From NCBI GenBank assembly GCA_017745235.1, contig JAGHZU010000020.1:1-64000 (forward strand): a stretch of DNA of 64,000 nucleotides, given 5' to 3'. Below the pieces are notes generated by a model. That model did no database searches and was not told where the DNA came from. It was given only the letters and a program-made list of their open reading frames with translations. Source of the DNA: Caulobacter sp. (GTDB lineage: Bacteria > Pseudomonadota > Alphaproteobacteria > Caulobacterales > Caulobacteraceae). Below, piece by piece: positions 36,427 to 47,040 of this stretch; the first letter of the stretch is position 1, and each line of letters begins with the position of its first letter. The position numbers and the translations under genes are program-made.

Positions 36427-37746
36427 CTACGGCCGGTCGACTGCGAAGCGGATGATCGCGCCGTTCTTGTCGTCGGCGACCCAGATGGAGCCGTCGGGGG
36501 CCACGGCGATCCCCACGGGGGTCCCGTGCGGCCGCTGGCCTTCGCGGCGGTCCCAGCCCGGCGTCAGCACCAGGGCCTGGGCCGCCGGCCCGGCGCCGAA
36601 CGGCCGCGAGCCGCTGGGGTAGACCGGGTAGGTCGCTCTGGCCCGGGCCACCGGCGCGCCCGTCGCGTCCACGTCGAAGGCCACCAGCCGCCCGCCCGTC
36701 GAGCGGTAGCCGTGCCAGCTCATCAGCATCCTGCCCTTCAGCGTCGGGAACATCGCCCCGTCGTACCAGGTCATGGCCAGGGGCGCGGCGTGCGGCGGCA
36801 GCAGGGCCAGGGGCCGGGCGTGGTCGGCGGAGGCGCAGTCCATCGCCCCGGCCCAGCCCGGGGTCGAGGCGGCCATGTCCATGCAATAGGGCCAGCCATA
36901 GTGCTTGCCCGGCTCGATCCGGTTCAATTCCTCGTAGGGGCTCCAGCGGTCGGGCAAGTCGTAGCTGTTCTCCGCCTGCAGGATCGCGCCCGAAGGCGAG
37001 ACCGCCAGGGCCACCGAGTTGCGCAGTCCGCGCGCCAGGATCGTGAAGTCCGAACTCCAGCGGCCGGGTCCGACCTGGGCGTAGCGGCGGATCACGCCGG
37101 TGGCCAGCGGCCCCTCGGACTGGTCGCAACGGTCGTTCCCCACCCGCCTGCCTTGGTCGTCCAGGCACTGGTCTGACGGCGCGCCGACATTGACGAGAAG
37201 GGCGCCGTCGGGGGCGAAGACGAACTGCGACAGCGGGTGGCGGTTGTCGTGCAGCTTGTTGTCGGGCAGGCCGTCGATCACCGTCTCGACCGTGGCGGCT
37301 GGATCGGGCGCGCGCGGATCGAAGCGCAGGATGCGGCTCATCTCGCCCACGTAGGCCAGGCCGTCGGGACCGATCGCCAGGGCGTGGGGCAGGGCCAGGT
37401 CCTTCAGCAGGGGCGCCAGCGCCACCGGCTGGCCGGGACGGGCGGTCATCCGCCAGATCACTCCACGCGATCGTGTCCAGTCGCCCAGGTCCGAGACCAG
37501 CCACACCCCGTCCTCCAGCGGGACCAGCACGCGCGGCAGGCGCAGGGCGCGCTGGGAAAAGGCTCCGGGGACGGGACCCGTCACGAGTCCGGCGCACATT
37601 CCGGCCTGGGTCTCGATCGCGATCCGGGGCCAGCCGTCGCAGGTTCCGCGCGCGGCGTAGTTCACGCGTGGCGCGGCCTGGGCGGCGTGGTTCGCCACGC
37701 CCCATCCCAGCAGAAGCCCCAAGGCGATCGCGACCCCGGCCCGCAT
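36427..37746 (-). CDS. PQQ-dependent sugar dehydrogenase-like (sorbosone dehydrogenase) protein
   Basis: The 439-residue secreted protein has a signal peptide (MRAGVAIALGLLLGWGVANH then AAQA). It has a beta-propeller of the soluble aldose/sorbosone dehydrogenase type: LPHALAIGPDGLAYVGEMSR, GLRNSVALAVSPSGAILQAE, GKHYGWPYC and PHGTPVGIAVAPDGSIWVAD. PQQ as cofactor is inferred from the family. It is periplasmic. Four cysteines could form disulfides. Confidence 0.85.
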   Translation of the reverse strand: MRAGVAIALGLLLGWGVANHAAQAAPRVNYAARGTCDGWPRIAIETQAGMCAGLVTGPVPGAFSQRALRLPRVLVPLEDGVWLVSDLGDWTRSRGVIWRMTARPGQPVALAPLLKDLALPHALAIGPDGLAYVGEMSRILRFDPRAPDPAATVETVIDGLPDNKLHDNRHPLSQFVFAPDGALLVNVGAPSDQCLDDQGRRVGNDRCDQSEGPLATGVIRRYAQVGPGRWSSDFTILARGLRNSVALAVSPSGAILQAENSYDLPDRWSPYEELNRIEPGKHYGWPYCMDMAASTPGWAGAMDCASADHARPLALLPPHAAPLAMTWYDGAMFPTLKGRMLMSWHGYRSTGGRLVAFDVDATGAPVARARATYPVYPSGSRPFGAGPAAQALVLTPGWDRREGQRPHGTPVGIAVAPDGSIWVADDKNGAIIRFAVDRP

Positions 37747-37807
37747 CTCTCACTCCCCCCGACGTTGAGGAGCGATCTAGCGTTGCCGGTTGCGGAAAGG
37801 GAAGGCC

Positions 37808-38008
37808 TCAGACCCGGTTGTAGGGGTATCGATCCCGGATCATGCGCTGGAAGAACCGGCCCTTGGACGGCGCCCGGGCGAAAGCCTCGGTCACCCGGGG
37901 CGGCACCCCCACATAGACGTATTCGTCGCCGTCGACGAAGGTGACGAACAGCTTGCCGTGCTCGGGTTCGTAATTGATCCGGCGGATCGCCGTGGACTCG
38001 ACGCGCAT
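37808..38008 (-). CDS. KTSC domain protein
   Basis: The 66-residue protein is a complete KTSC domain: MRVESTAIRRINYEPEHGKL, FVTFVDGDEYVYVGVPPRV, then FFQRMIRDRYPYNRV. KTSC is a small domain linked to lysyl-tRNA synthetase C-termini; its role alone is unclear. The start is ATG 38008, preceded by GGAGG; a longer frame to 38182 is rejected as lacking a site and having arginine-rich noise. Confidence 0.88.
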   Translation of the reverse strand: MRVESTAIRRINYEPEHGKLFVTFVDGDEYVYVGVPPRVTEAFARAPSKGRFFQRMIRDRYPYNRV

Positions 38009-38184
38009 GACCCACGCCTCCGTATGGGGACCGTCTGCTCCTGAAAGCGCGCGGCCGCCGTCGCCGGTTCCCGGCCTTGCTCGAGGCCGGCTTCGGACGC
38101 GCCTGTTCGGCGTGCAACCCCGGGCGAAATCGGCTCTAGTGCTTACCGCAAGGCCCCGCTTGGAGGGCCGGGAGGGAAACAAGC

Positions 38185-38589
38185 ATGCAACCGCATTCGT
38201 GGGTCGCGATCGTCACCCTGGTCGCTCTGCTGGTCTATGTCTGGATGGCCTTGCGGATCGCCGGGGCGCGCAGCAAGACCGGCATTCAGGCCCCCGCCAT
38301 GACCGGCGACCCGGTGCTGGAGCGCCATATCCGCGTTCAGGCCAACACCCTGGAATGGCTGGTGATCTTCCTGCCCTCCCTGTGGCTGTTCGCCGTCTAC
38401 TGGAGCGACCTGGCGGCGACGATCTGCGGCGCGGTCTGGATCGTGGGCCGGATCCTCTACGCCCTGGGCTACGTGGCCGACCCGGCCAAGCGCGAGGTCG
38501 GCTTCGGCATCCAGGCCCTGGCGACGGCGGTGCTGGTCTTCGGCGCCCTGGGGCGGGTCGTCTATGTCCTGGCGGTGGTCGGAAACTGA
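38185..38589 (+). CDS. MAPEG family membrane protein
   Basis: The 134-residue protein has four membrane helices of the MAPEG (membrane-associated, eicosanoid/glutathione) family. It begins MQPHSWVAIVTLVALLVYVW and contains ERHIRVQANTLEWLVIFLPS, the typical glutathione-binding RAxxNxxE region. Bacterial members are often of unknown substrate; glutathione transferase or peroxidase activity is possible. Confidence 0.88.
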   Translation: MQPHSWVAIVTLVALLVYVWMALRIAGARSKTGIQAPAMTGDPVLERHIRVQANTLEWLVIFLPSLWLFAVYWSDLAATICGAVWIVGRILYALGYVADPAKREVGFGIQALATAVLVFGALGRVVYVLAVVGN

Positions 38590-38793
38590 CGACCCGCCGG
38601 GCGTGGCGGGCACGAACACCGCCCGCCTGGTCTGGTTCGCGGCTTCGCGATCGCGGTGGCAGTCCTCAGACGCGGTTGAACTTCTTCACGCGTGCAACGT
38701 AGGCGCCTTGGCGAAACCACAAAGCTGCGCCATGCATTATGCGACGGGACGAAAACGAGTCTTTCGCCGAGTTCCTTTGTGAAGGGATGCGCC

Positions 38794-39402
38794 ATGATTC
38801 TACGCAAGACCATACCGGGCAAGGCCGGCTTGGTCGCGACCATGGCGCTCGCCGCCCTGCTGACGGCCTGCGCCACCGCGACCCCCTATCAACCCAACGT
38901 GCCGGGCCAGTCGGCCTCGGGCGGCTTCTCCGATCAGCGCCTGGAAAGCGACCGCTATCGCGTGACCTTCTCGGGCAACAGCCTGACCTCGCGCGAGACC
39001 GTCGAGCGCTACCTGCTGTACCGGGCGGCCGAGCTGACCACCCAGCAGGGCTATGACTGGTTCGAGACGGCCGACCGCCGCACCGACCGGGAGGCCCGCA
39101 CGGTGGTGGATCCCGATCCGTTCGCTCGTCCCTTCGGCTATTATGGCGGCTACTACGGCTACTGGCGTCCGTCGTGGCGCTATTACGGCCCGCGCTACGG
39201 CGGCTGGCGCGCCTGGGACCCCTATTGGGGCGACCCCTTCTTCGCCACCCCGGCCGAGGTCCGCACCATCGAGAAGTTCGAGGCCAGCGCCGAGATCGTG
39301 ATGCACAAGGGCCCCAAGCCGCAAGGCGATCCCCGCGCCTACGACGCCCGCGAGATCATGGCCAACCTGGCCCCCCAGATCCAGCGGCCGGTGCAGAAGT
39401 AG
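38794..39402 (+). CDS. CC0125/CC1285-like lipoprotein
   Basis: The 202-residue protein has a lipoprotein signal (MILRKTIPGKAGLVATMALA then ALLTAC, lipobox LTAC with the Cys at residue 26). The mature part resembles the Caulobacter CC0125/CC1285 lipoprotein group: VTFSGNSLTSRETVERYLLY, AELTTQQGYDWFETADRRTD and a Gly/Tyr-rich segment (about residues 111-142). It is anchored in an envelope membrane. The start is ATG 38794 behind AAGGGATG. It is followed by a strong terminator. Confidence 0.88.
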   Translation: MILRKTIPGKAGLVATMALAALLTACATATPYQPNVPGQSASGGFSDQRLESDRYRVTFSGNSLTSRETVERYLLYRAAELTTQQGYDWFETADRRTDREARTVVDPDPFARPFGYYGGYYGYWRPSWRYYGPRYGGWRAWDPYWGDPFFATPAEVRTIEKFEASAEIVMHKGPKPQGDPRAYDAREIMANLAPQIQRPVQK

Positions 39403-39410
39403 GAAACGAA

Positions 39411-39440
39411 AAGGGCCGCTTCCCCAGGGAAGCGGCCCTT
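39411..39440 (+). terminator. Terminator after the lipoprotein gene
   Basis: AAGGGCCGCTTCC pairs with GGAAGCGGCCCTT, a 13-bp stem with a 4-base loop, followed on the plus strand by CTTGCTCTT. It lies 9 bases after the stop and faces the convergent SDR gene, so it may be bidirectional. Confidence 0.85.
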
Positions 39441-39490
39441 CTTGCTCTTGGGTCCTCCTCCCTCTCGCGAGGGGCGAAGGGCCCTACGCT

Positions 39491-40273
<783 letters not shown>

Positions 40274-40327
40274 GGACGTTTCCTCGTGGGTTGCGTTTAA
40301 TTGTGGCTTGAGGAGCGGTTTAACCCG

Positions 40328-40780
40328 ATGAGCGCCGACGCCAAACTGTCCCCTGACGTAAACCCGAAAGGCTCCGGACCCGAGGGTGTCGACACGGAGG
40401 CCAACGCCCGCGAGGTGCTGGATCCGGCCAAGGCGCTGGTTCCCGCCACGGTGCGCGTCAACGAGGAACGGGTCGCGCGCGGCTTCTGGCCCAAGATCCG
40501 CAAGGTCGCCGCCAAGGTTCCCTTCGCCGCCGACGCCCTGTCGTTGTGGTGGTGCGCCAAGGACCCGGCCACCCCGACCGCCGCCAAGGGGATGATGTTC
40601 GCGGCCCTGGCCTATTTCGTCCTGCCCACCGACGCCATTCCCGACGTGTTGCCGGCCATCGGCTTCACCGACGACGCGGCGGTGATCGCCGCCCTGCTGG
40701 CGGTGATCGGCAAGAACCTCAAGCCGCAGCATCGCCAGGAGGCCCAGGCCTTCCTCGCCAAGCTCGATCCCGATGCCTGA
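40328..40780 (+). CDS. YkvA/DUF1232 family protein
   Basis: The 150-residue protein has the DUF1232 signature near residues 75-130: ALSLWWCAKDPATPTAAKGM and YFVLPTDAIPDVLPAIGFTD. It starts at ATG 40328. It overlaps the next gene by eight bases, so the pair is translationally coupled. The function of DUF1232 is not established. Confidence 0.88.
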   Translation: MSADAKLSPDVNPKGSGPEGVDTEANAREVLDPAKALVPATVRVNEERVARGFWPKIRKVAAKVPFAADALSLWWCAKDPATPTAAKGMMFAALAYFVLPTDAIPDVLPAIGFTDDAAVIAALLAVIGKNLKPQHRQEAQAFLAKLDPDA

Positions 40781-41405
40781 CACGGGCTGGTGGGGCGTCG
40801 CCGCGGCCTGCGGGCTGCTCTATGGCCTGGTGCTGGTCCAGCGCCCGCCTTCGGCCGTGCGCACGATCGTCAAGACGACCTCGATCGCCGCCCTGGCGGT
40901 CCTGGCCTATTGGAAGGGCGGCGGGCCGCTTCTGGCTCTCGGCCTGGCTCTTTGCGCCATCGGCGACGCCTTCCTGGCCGGCGACCCCAAGCGCTGGCTG
41001 CCGTTCGGCCTGGCCGCCTTCCTGGCGGGCCATCTGGTCTATGTCCTGCTGTTCTGGCGCGAGCGGGGCGCGGTCGACCCGGCCTTCCTGGCCTCGGCGC
41101 CCCTGGTGCTCGTGGCCGCCGCCCTGATGCTCTGGCGGCTGTGGCCGGCCCTGGGCGCGCTGCGGCCCGCCGTGGTCGCCTATGTGGCGGCCATCGTGGC
41201 CATGGTGACGCTGAGCCTTCTGCTGCCGCGCGTGCGCTGGCCGGCCGCCGCTGGGGCCCTGGCCTTCATGGCCTCCGACGCGATCCTGTCGTTCCAGCTC
41301 TTCAAGCAGGCGCGTCTGTTCGGCTCGGAGCGGCTGACGCTTTGGGCGGTGTGGTTCCTCTATTTCGGCGGTCAGGCCCTAATCGCCTGGGGCATGCTGC
41401 GCTAG
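40773..41405 (+). CDS. Lysoplasmalogenase (YhhN/TMEM86 family)
   Basis: The 210-residue protein has about eight membrane helices of the YhhN type, with LGLALCAIGDAFLAGDPKRW and AGALAFMASDAILSFQLFKQ. TMEM86B hydrolyses lysoplasmalogens; the bacterial role is less clear. It overlaps the DUF1232 gene by eight bases and belongs to a plus-strand unit with the two following genes. Confidence 0.85.
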   Translation: MPDTGWWGVAAACGLLYGLVLVQRPPSAVRTIVKTTSIAALAVLAYWKGGGPLLALGLALCAIGDAFLAGDPKRWLPFGLAAFLAGHLVYVLLFWRERGAVDPAFLASAPLVLVAAALMLWRLWPALGALRPAVVAYVAAIVAMVTLSLLLPRVRWPAAAGALAFMASDAILSFQLFKQARLFGSERLTLWAVWFLYFGGQALIAWGMLR

Positions 41406-41442
41406 CTTCGCCCTTCAACAACAAGACCGCACGGAGGATCTC

Positions 41443-41838
41443 ATGGCCGAAGCGTTCGACGTCTCCCTCCTGCCCTTCGCCGGACTGATGGGCGTGGAGA
41501 TCGCCCACGCCGCTTCGGATCGGGTGGAAGGGACGCTGCTGGTCCGGCCCGAGCTCTGCACGGCCGGGGGCGTCCTGCACGGCGGTGCGATCATGGCCCT
41601 GGCCGACTCCCTGGGCGCGGTCGGCGCTTTCCTCTCCACGCCTGCGGGCTGGCGCACGACCACCCTGGAGAGCAAGACCAACTTCATCGGCTCGGCCCGG
41701 ACCGGGACCACGGTGAAGGCGGTCTCGACCCCGCTCCACACGGGGCGACGCACCAGCGTCTGGACCACCCGGATCGAAGGCGCGGAAGGCAAGCTGGTGG
41801 CGGTGGTCACCCAGACCCAGATGACCGTCGAGGTCTGA
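41443..41838 (+). CDS. PaaI family hotdog thioesterase
   Basis: The 131-residue hotdog protein has the PaaI motif in GGVLHGGAIMALADSLGAVG and ESKTNFIGSARTGTTVKAVS. It hydrolyses acyl-CoA thioesters, probably aromatic or fatty. The start ATG 41443 is preceded by GGAGGA. The next gene starts two bases after its stop. Confidence 0.9.
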   Translation: MAEAFDVSLLPFAGLMGVEIAHAASDRVEGTLLVRPELCTAGGVLHGGAIMALADSLGAVGAFLSTPAGWRTTTLESKTNFIGSARTGTTVKAVSTPLHTGRRTSVWTTRIEGAEGKLVAVVTQTQMTVEV

Positions 41839-41840
41839 GC

Positions 41841-42239
41841 GTGGCGCTGTTCGAGGTCCGCCCGATCACCGTCTCGATCGCCCGCCCTGCGGCCGAGGTC
41901 TACGCCTTCGCCCATCCGCCGCTGGCCTTTCCGAAGTGGGCCGCTGGACTGGGCTCGGGCCTCACGCCCGACGGCGACCGCTGGGTGGCCCACGGCCCGG
42001 ACGGCGACGTCCACGTGCGCTTCTCGGCCCCGAACCCTTACGGCGTGCTGGACCACTGGGTGACTCTGCCCGACGGGACCGAGATCAGCATCCCCCTGCG
42101 CGTGGTGGCCAACGGCGACGGCGCGGAAGTGACCCTGACCCTCTTCCGCGCGCCCGGCATGGACGACGCCACCTTCGCCCGCGACCAAGCCATGGTCGCG
42201 GCGGACCTGGCCCGGCTCAAGGGACTGCTGGAGGGGTAG
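41841..42239 (+). CDS. SRPBCC family protein
   Basis: The 132-residue protein starts at GTG 41841 two bases after the thioesterase stop. It fits the START/SRPBCC ligand-binding fold: ITVSIARPAAEVYAFAHPPL, DGTEISIPLRVVANGDGAEV and the long C-terminal helix. The ligand is unknown. Coupling with the thioesterase suggests a related hydrophobic ligand. Confidence 0.85.
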   Translation: MALFEVRPITVSIARPAAEVYAFAHPPLAFPKWAAGLGSGLTPDGDRWVAHGPDGDVHVRFSAPNPYGVLDHWVTLPDGTEISIPLRVVANGDGAEVTLTLFRAPGMDDATFARDQAMVAADLARLKGLLEG

Positions 42240-42245
42240 GGGCCC

Positions 42246-43865
42246 TTACCCGGTCAGGTGGCTGCGCCAGGCCTCGCGGAGCACCTTCTTGTCGATCTTG
42301 CCTGTCGCCGTCAGCGGCACCGGGGCGAAGACCACGTCGTCAGGGGTCCACCACTTGACGATGCGCGGCTCCAGGAACGCCAGCACGTCGGCCTTGGCCA
42401 CGGCCGCGCCCTCGTGCGTCTCGATCACGAGCAGGGGGCGCTCCTCCCACTTGGGATGGGGCACCCCGACCACGGCCGCGATCTTCACGCCGGGACAGCC
42501 GGCGGCGATGTTCTCCAGGTCGATCGAGCTGATCCACTCGCCGCCCGACTTGATCACGTCCTTCTGGCGGTCGGTGATGCGCAGGAAGCCGTTCTGGTCC
42601 AGCGTGGCGATGTCGCCCGTGTCGAACCAGCCGTCGACGTCCGCGGCGTCCTCGTCCTTGCGATAGTAGCGCCGAACCACCCAGGGGCCGCGCACCTTCA
42701 GCGCGCCCGAGGTTTCGCCGTCGCGCGGGGCCTCGCTCCCGTCTTCGGCCTCGACCCTCAATTCGATGCCGAACTGCAGACGGCCCTGGCGAGTCCAGAT
42801 CGCTTCGTTCATCGCATCCTCGCCCAGGGCCGCCAGGGCGGGAGTCGGGGTGGCGATCACCCCCAGCGGGCAGGTCTCGGTCATGCCCCAGATCTGCAGC
42901 ACGTCGACGCCGTAGCGGGTCTTGAAGGTCTCGGCCATGGCCCGAGGCACGGCGCTGCCGCCGATCACCACGCGTTTCAGCGCCACCGGCCGCTCGCCGG
43001 TCTGCTCGAGATAGGCCAGGTACATGGTCCAGATCGTCGGGACCCCGCCGGTGAAGGTCACGCCCTCGTCCTGGATCAGCCGGTGCAGCGAAGCGCCGTC
43101 CATCTTGTCGGCCGGCAGCACCAGCTTGGCCCCGCAGATCGGGGCGGTGAACGGCAGGCCCCACGCGGTGGCGTGATAGAGGCTGGAGCACGGCATGACC
43201 ACGTCGAACGCCGTCAGGCCGAAGGCGCTGGCCAGGCCTCCGGCCATGGCGTGCAGCACCACCGCGCGGTGCGAATAGAGCACGCCCTTGGGGTCGCCCG
43301 TCGTGCCCGAGGTGTAGCAGAGGAAGGCCCCGGCGTTCTCGTCCATCGTCGGCCAGTCGAAGGTCCCGGCCTCGCCGGCGATCAGGGCCTCGTACGACGC
43401 CGCCTCCACCCCGGCGGGATGGGTCCGTTCGGCGTCCGACAGCATCACGAAGGTCTCGATGCTGGTCAGGCGCGGGGCCAGGCGCGCGACCAGGTCGGCG
43501 AAGTTGCGGTCGAACAGCAGCACGCGGCTGGCGGCGTGGTTGATCGTGAAGACGATCTGCTCGTCCGACAGGCGGGGATTGGCCGTGTGCAGCACCGCGC
43601 CCAGGCCGGGGGCGGCGTAGAACAGTTCCAGGTGCCGGTGGGTGTTCCAGGCCAGGGAGGTGACCCGGTCGCCGGGCTTCACGCCCAGCCGGGCCAGGGC
43701 GTGGGCGGCCTGGGCGGCGCGCCGGGCCAGGCCTTCGTAGTTGTAGCGCCAGATCGGTTCGTCGATCAGGCGCGAAACGATCTCCCGCCCCCCATGGGCG
43801 CTGGCCGCATAGCGCAGGATGCCGCTGACCAGCAGCGGCGAAGTCTGCATCAGGCCCAGGATCAC
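42246..43865 (-). CDS. AMP-dependent long-chain fatty acid CoA ligase
   Basis: The 539-residue acyl-CoA synthetase has [16 protein letters not shown] (P-loop), [39 protein letters not shown] and the C-terminal lysine in [13 protein letters not shown]. It activates fatty acids to CoA esters. The start is taken as GTG 43865 ([13 protein letters not shown]) because GGGAGGAG precedes it; an upstream ATG 43880 has no site. It is convergent with the SRPBCC gene and next to the SDR and thioesterase genes. Confidence 0.92.
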   Translation of the reverse strand: MILGLMQTSPLLVSGILRYAASAHGGREIVSRLIDEPIWRYNYEGLARRAAQAAHALARLGVKPGDRVTSLAWNTHRHLELFYAAPGLGAVLHTANPRLSDEQIVFTINHAASRVLLFDRNFADLVARLAPRLTSIETFVMLSDAERTHPAGVEAASYEALIAGEAGTFDWPTMDENAGAFLCYTSGTTGDPKGVLYSHRAVVLHAMAGGLASAFGLTAFDVVMPCSSLYHATAWGLPFTAPICGAKLVLPADKMDGASLHRLIQDEGVTFTGGVPTIWTMYLAYLEQTGERPVALKRVVIGGSAVPRAMAETFKTRYGVDVLQIWGMTETCPLGVIATPTPALAALGEDAMNEAIWTRQGRLQFGIELRVEAEDGSEAPRDGETSGALKVRGPWVVRRYYRKDEDAADVDGWFDTGDIATLDQNGFLRITDRQKDVIKSGGEWISSIDLENIAAGCPGVKIAAVVGVPHPKWEERPLLVIETHEGAAVAKADVLAFLEPRIVKWWTPDDVVFAPVPLTATGKIDKKVLREAWRSHLTG

Positions 43866-43959
43866 GGGCTCCTCCCTCATGATTTTGGGGGGAGCTTAGA
43901 ACGGACTTGGCCGAAGGGGAGCGGGGAAATCTCGTTCGCTCACCAAAAGGTGAGCGAAA

Positions 43960-45870
43960 TTAGAACTCCTCCCAGGCGTCCTCTTCCATCTTCACGGCGG
44001 CGGCGCCGTGGAAGGCGGCGGCGACCTTGGCCTGGGCGACGCGGGCCGGACTGGCGGCGGGGCGCGAGGCCGGGGTGGCGGCTGCCGGACGACCGGCGTC
44101 CGAGCCCACGCGGAAGCGGCCCACCAGGGTGGCCAGCTCGCCCGCCTCGCCCTTCAGCGAGTGGGTGGCGGCGGTGGCTTCCTCGACCATGGCCGCGTTC
44201 TGCTGGACCACCTGGTCCATCTGGTTCACGGCGGTGTTGACCTGATGCAGGCCGGTGGCCTGTTCCTGGGCGCTGGCGGCGATCTCGCTGACCAGGCTGT
44301 CGATCGAGGCCACCTGGTCGACGATGGCGCGCAGGGCCTGGCCGGTCTGGCCCACCAGGTCCACCCCCGCGCCGACCTGCTGGGTCGAGGTCGAGATCAG
44401 GCCCTTGATCTCCTTGGCCGCATCGGCCGAGCGCTGGGCCAGGGCCCGCACTTCCTGCGCCACGACGGCGAAGCCGCGGCCGGCGTCGCCGGCGCGAGCC
44501 GCCTCGACGCCCGCGTTCAAGGCCAGCAGGTTGGTCTGGAAGGCGATCTCGTCGATCACGCCGATGATCTGGGTGATCTGCTGCGAGGAGGCCTCGATCT
44601 CGGTCATGGCGCTGACGGCCTGGTCGACGATGCGGCCCGACTTCTCGGCGCCGGCGCGGGCGGTGGCCACCAGGCCCGACACCTCGTTGGCGCCGGCGGC
44701 GGTCTTGCGGACGGTGGCGGTGATCTCGTCCAGGGCCGCGGCGGTTTCCTCCAGCGAAGCGGCCTGTTGCTCGGTGCGGCGCGACAGGTCGTCGGAGGCC
44801 TGGGCGATCTCTTCCGAGCCCGAGCGGATGCCGCCCGTGGCGTTGTTGATGCCGCGCAGGGCGGCTTGCAGGCGTTCGGCGGCGGCGTTGAAGTCGGTTT
44901 TCAGCTGGGCGGCTTTGGGCGCGAACTCCACGGTGATGCGGTGGGTCAGGTCGCCGTTGGCCAGGTGGTCCAGGGCCCGGCCGATGGCGGTGATGGCCAC
45001 GGCGTCGGCCTCGGCTTCGGCGGCCTTCTCGGCTTCGCGCTGAGCGCGCTCGACCTCGGTCAGGCGGCGCTGTTCCAGGGTCTCGCCTTCCAGGCGCAGC
45101 TTGGCGATCGCGGCTTCCTTGAAGTTCAGGACGGCGTCGGCCATCTGGCCCACCTCGTCCTTGCGGCCGACGGCCGGCACGTCCACGCCGTTGTCGCCCG
45201 AGGCCAGGCGGCGCATGGCGTCGGTCATGCGGGCCACCGGGCCGCCGATCGCGGTCGACAGCAGCCAGCCCATCAGGCCGGCGATGGCCAGGGCGGCCAC
45301 GCCGCCGATCACCAGCGAGCCGACCGCCAGCCGCATGGCTTGCTTCTGCTCCTTGGCGCGCAGGGCCACCCGCTCGGCCGCGGCGTCGACGATTTCGTTC
45401 TGGATGTCGCGGATTGCGCCCAGGCTCTTCTTGCCGGTCAGCTCGGCGGCCGCGGCGCGGGTGGCGGGGTTGGCGATCTGGGCGATGGCGGGTTCGCCGA
45501 TCGTCTGGCGCCAGTCGCCCATCGCCGCGCGCAGGCGCTGGATGCGAGCCTTCTGCTCGGGAACGGTGGTCTTGTTCTCGAAGGCGTCCAGGGCCTTGTC
45601 GAAGTCCTTGCCGGTGCTGCGATAGGTGTCGACGAAGCCGGTGTCGCCCAGCAGCGCATAGCCGCGCAGGGCGTTCTGCTGCTCCAGCACCAGGGTCATC
45701 AGCTCTTCGGCCTGGGCGGCCAGGCTCAGGCTGCGCTGGCTTGAGATCGAGACCTCGTCGATCCGCTGCAGGCTGGAGAACACCACGCCCGAAGAGATCA
45801 CGAAGGCGAGGATCAGGGCGCTGAAAGCCACCCCAAGCTTCGCCGAAATTTTCAAGTCTTGATACTTCAT
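43960..45870 (-). CDS. Methyl-accepting chemotaxis protein (copy A)
   Basis: The 636-residue chemoreceptor has an N-terminal helix (MKYQDLKISAKLGVAFSALI), a periplasmic helical sensor domain (residues about 35-180) and a second helix (about 185-205). A HAMP-like segment at about 205-265 and a coiled signalling domain follow; the kinase-contact tip is EIAFQTNLLALNAGVEAARA. It ends EDAWEEF, the C-terminal W-x-x-F type CheR/CheB tether. The signalling half is nearly identical to copy B at 57950-59869 in the opposite orientation. Confidence 0.95.
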   Translation of the reverse strand: MKYQDLKISAKLGVAFSALILAFVISSGVVFSSLQRIDEVSISSQRSLSLAAQAEELMTLVLEQQNALRGYALLGDTGFVDTYRSTGKDFDKALDAFENKTTVPEQKARIQRLRAAMGDWRQTIGEPAIAQIANPATRAAAAELTGKKSLGAIRDIQNEIVDAAAERVALRAKEQKQAMRLAVGSLVIGGVAALAIAGLMGWLLSTAIGGPVARMTDAMRRLASGDNGVDVPAVGRKDEVGQMADAVLNFKEAAIAKLRLEGETLEQRRLTEVERAQREAEKAAEAEADAVAITAIGRALDHLANGDLTHRITVEFAPKAAQLKTDFNAAAERLQAALRGINNATGGIRSGSEEIAQASDDLSRRTEQQAASLEETAAALDEITATVRKTAAGANEVSGLVATARAGAEKSGRIVDQAVSAMTEIEASSQQITQIIGVIDEIAFQTNLLALNAGVEAARAGDAGRGFAVVAQEVRALAQRSADAAKEIKGLISTSTQQVGAGVDLVGQTGQALRAIVDQVASIDSLVSEIAASAQEQATGLHQVNTAVNQMDQVVQQNAAMVEEATAATHSLKGEAGELATLVGRFRVGSDAGRPAAATPASRPAASPARVAQAKVAAAFHGAAAVKMEEDAWEEF

Positions 45871-45975
45871 CGCGCCGCCCCGGCCCCAACTGTTCCAGTC
45901 AAGGCCGGGGGTTTGTCAGTACAAGTCTTAATGTTGCATTGCAGCGACGATATAAAACGCCGTTATTTCAATAAC

Positions 45976-47028
45976 CTAGATATTCGAAAGAACGGCGTCG
46001 CCCATCTGGACGGTGGTCAGTTCGCCGCCCAGGTCGCGCGTGCGGGCGCCCTTGTCCAGGGCTTTCTTGACCCCCGCCAGCAGGGCGTCGGCGGCGTCGG
46101 CGCGCTTGAGCGACCAGCGCAGGGCCATCTCGAACGACAGGATTGCGGCCAAAGGATTGGCCAGGCCCTTGCCGGCGATGTCCGGCGCCGAGCCGTGGAT
46201 CGGTTCGTAGAGGCCCGGCTTGCCCGGATCGCCGATCGCAGCCGAGGGCAGCATGCCCAGCGAGCCGGTCAGCATGGCGGCCGCGTCCGACAGGATGTCG
46301 CCGAACAGGTTGTCGGTGACGATCACGTCGAACTGCTTGGGCGCGCGGACCAGCTGCATGGCGCAGTTGTCGGCCAGGATGTGCTCCAGCTGCACGTCGG
46401 CGTACTCGCGGGCGTGCAGGTCGGTGACCACCTGCTTCCACAGCAGGCCCGATTCCATGACGTTGGACTTCTCGGCCGAGGCCACGCGGTTGGAACGGCC
46501 GCGGGCCAGTTCGAAGGCCACGCGGGCCACGCGCTCGATCTCGCTGGTGGTGTAGACGGCCGTGTCGAAGCCCTTCTTCTGGCCGTCCGGCAGGTCCTCG
46601 ATCCCGCGGGGCTGGCCGAAATAGACGCCGCCGACCAGTTCGCGCACGAACATGATGTCCAGGCCCGAGACCAGCTCGGGCTTCAGGCTGGAGGCGCCGG
46701 CCAGGGCCTCGAAGCAGTAGGCGGGGCGCAGGTTGGCGTAGACGTCCATGGCCTTGCGCAGGTTCAGCAGGCCGGCCTCCGGGCGCAGGTGGCGCGGCGC
46801 GCCGGCCCACTGGGGACCGCCGACCGCGCCCATCAGCACCGCGTCGCTGGCCAGGGCCGCGTCGCGCACTTCGTCCGTCAGGGGCGTGCCATGGGCGTCG
46901 TAGCTGGCGCCGCCGTAGATCCGCTCCTCGACGTTCAGGTCGGGCGTGAGGGCGGCGGCCACGCGGCGCACCTGGGCGCAGACCTCGGGGCCGATCCCGT
47001 CGCCGGGCAGGAGCAGGAGCGTGGACAT
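45976..47028 (-). CDS. leuB: 3-isopropylmalate dehydrogenase
   Basis: The 350-residue enzyme oxidises and decarboxylates 3-isopropylmalate in leucine synthesis. It shows [20 protein letters not shown], the substrate loop [40 protein letters not shown] and [20 protein letters not shown]. It follows the antibiotic monooxygenase-like gene by 12 bases and is the last gene of the leu operon on the minus strand. Confidence 0.97.
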   Translation of the reverse strand: MSTLLLLPGDGIGPEVCAQVRRVAAALTPDLNVEERIYGGASYDAHGTPLTDEVRDAALASDAVLMGAVGGPQWAGAPRHLRPEAGLLNLRKAMDVYANLRPAYCFEALAGASSLKPELVSGLDIMFVRELVGGVYFGQPRGIEDLPDGQKKGFDTAVYTTSEIERVARVAFELARGRSNRVASAEKSNVMESGLLWKQVVTDLHAREYADVQLEHILADNCAMQLVRAPKQFDVIVTDNLFGDILSDAAAMLTGSLGMLPSAAIGDPGKPGLYEPIHGSAPDIAGKGLANPLAAILSFEMALRWSLKRADAADALLAGVKKALDKGARTRDLGGELTTVQMGDAVLSNI

Positions 47029-47040
47029 TGGAAGGCTCTC

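Noticed and set aside
38009..38182. N-terminal extension of the KTSC protein.
   Set aside because: The KTSC domain is complete from ATG 38008, which has GGAGG upstream; the extension is Arg-rich and unsupported.
40274..40327. A CtrA-type TTAA-N7-TTAA box in the SDR/DUF1232 gap.
   Set aside because: Two TTAA tetramers are present but their spacing is not seven bases, so the known CtrA pattern is not met.
43940..45889. A 649-codon minus-strand frame shifted by one base from chemoreceptor copy A.
   Set aside because: It is an alternative frame over the same chemoreceptor gene with Arg/Gly-rich composition; the true frame has full domain signatures.
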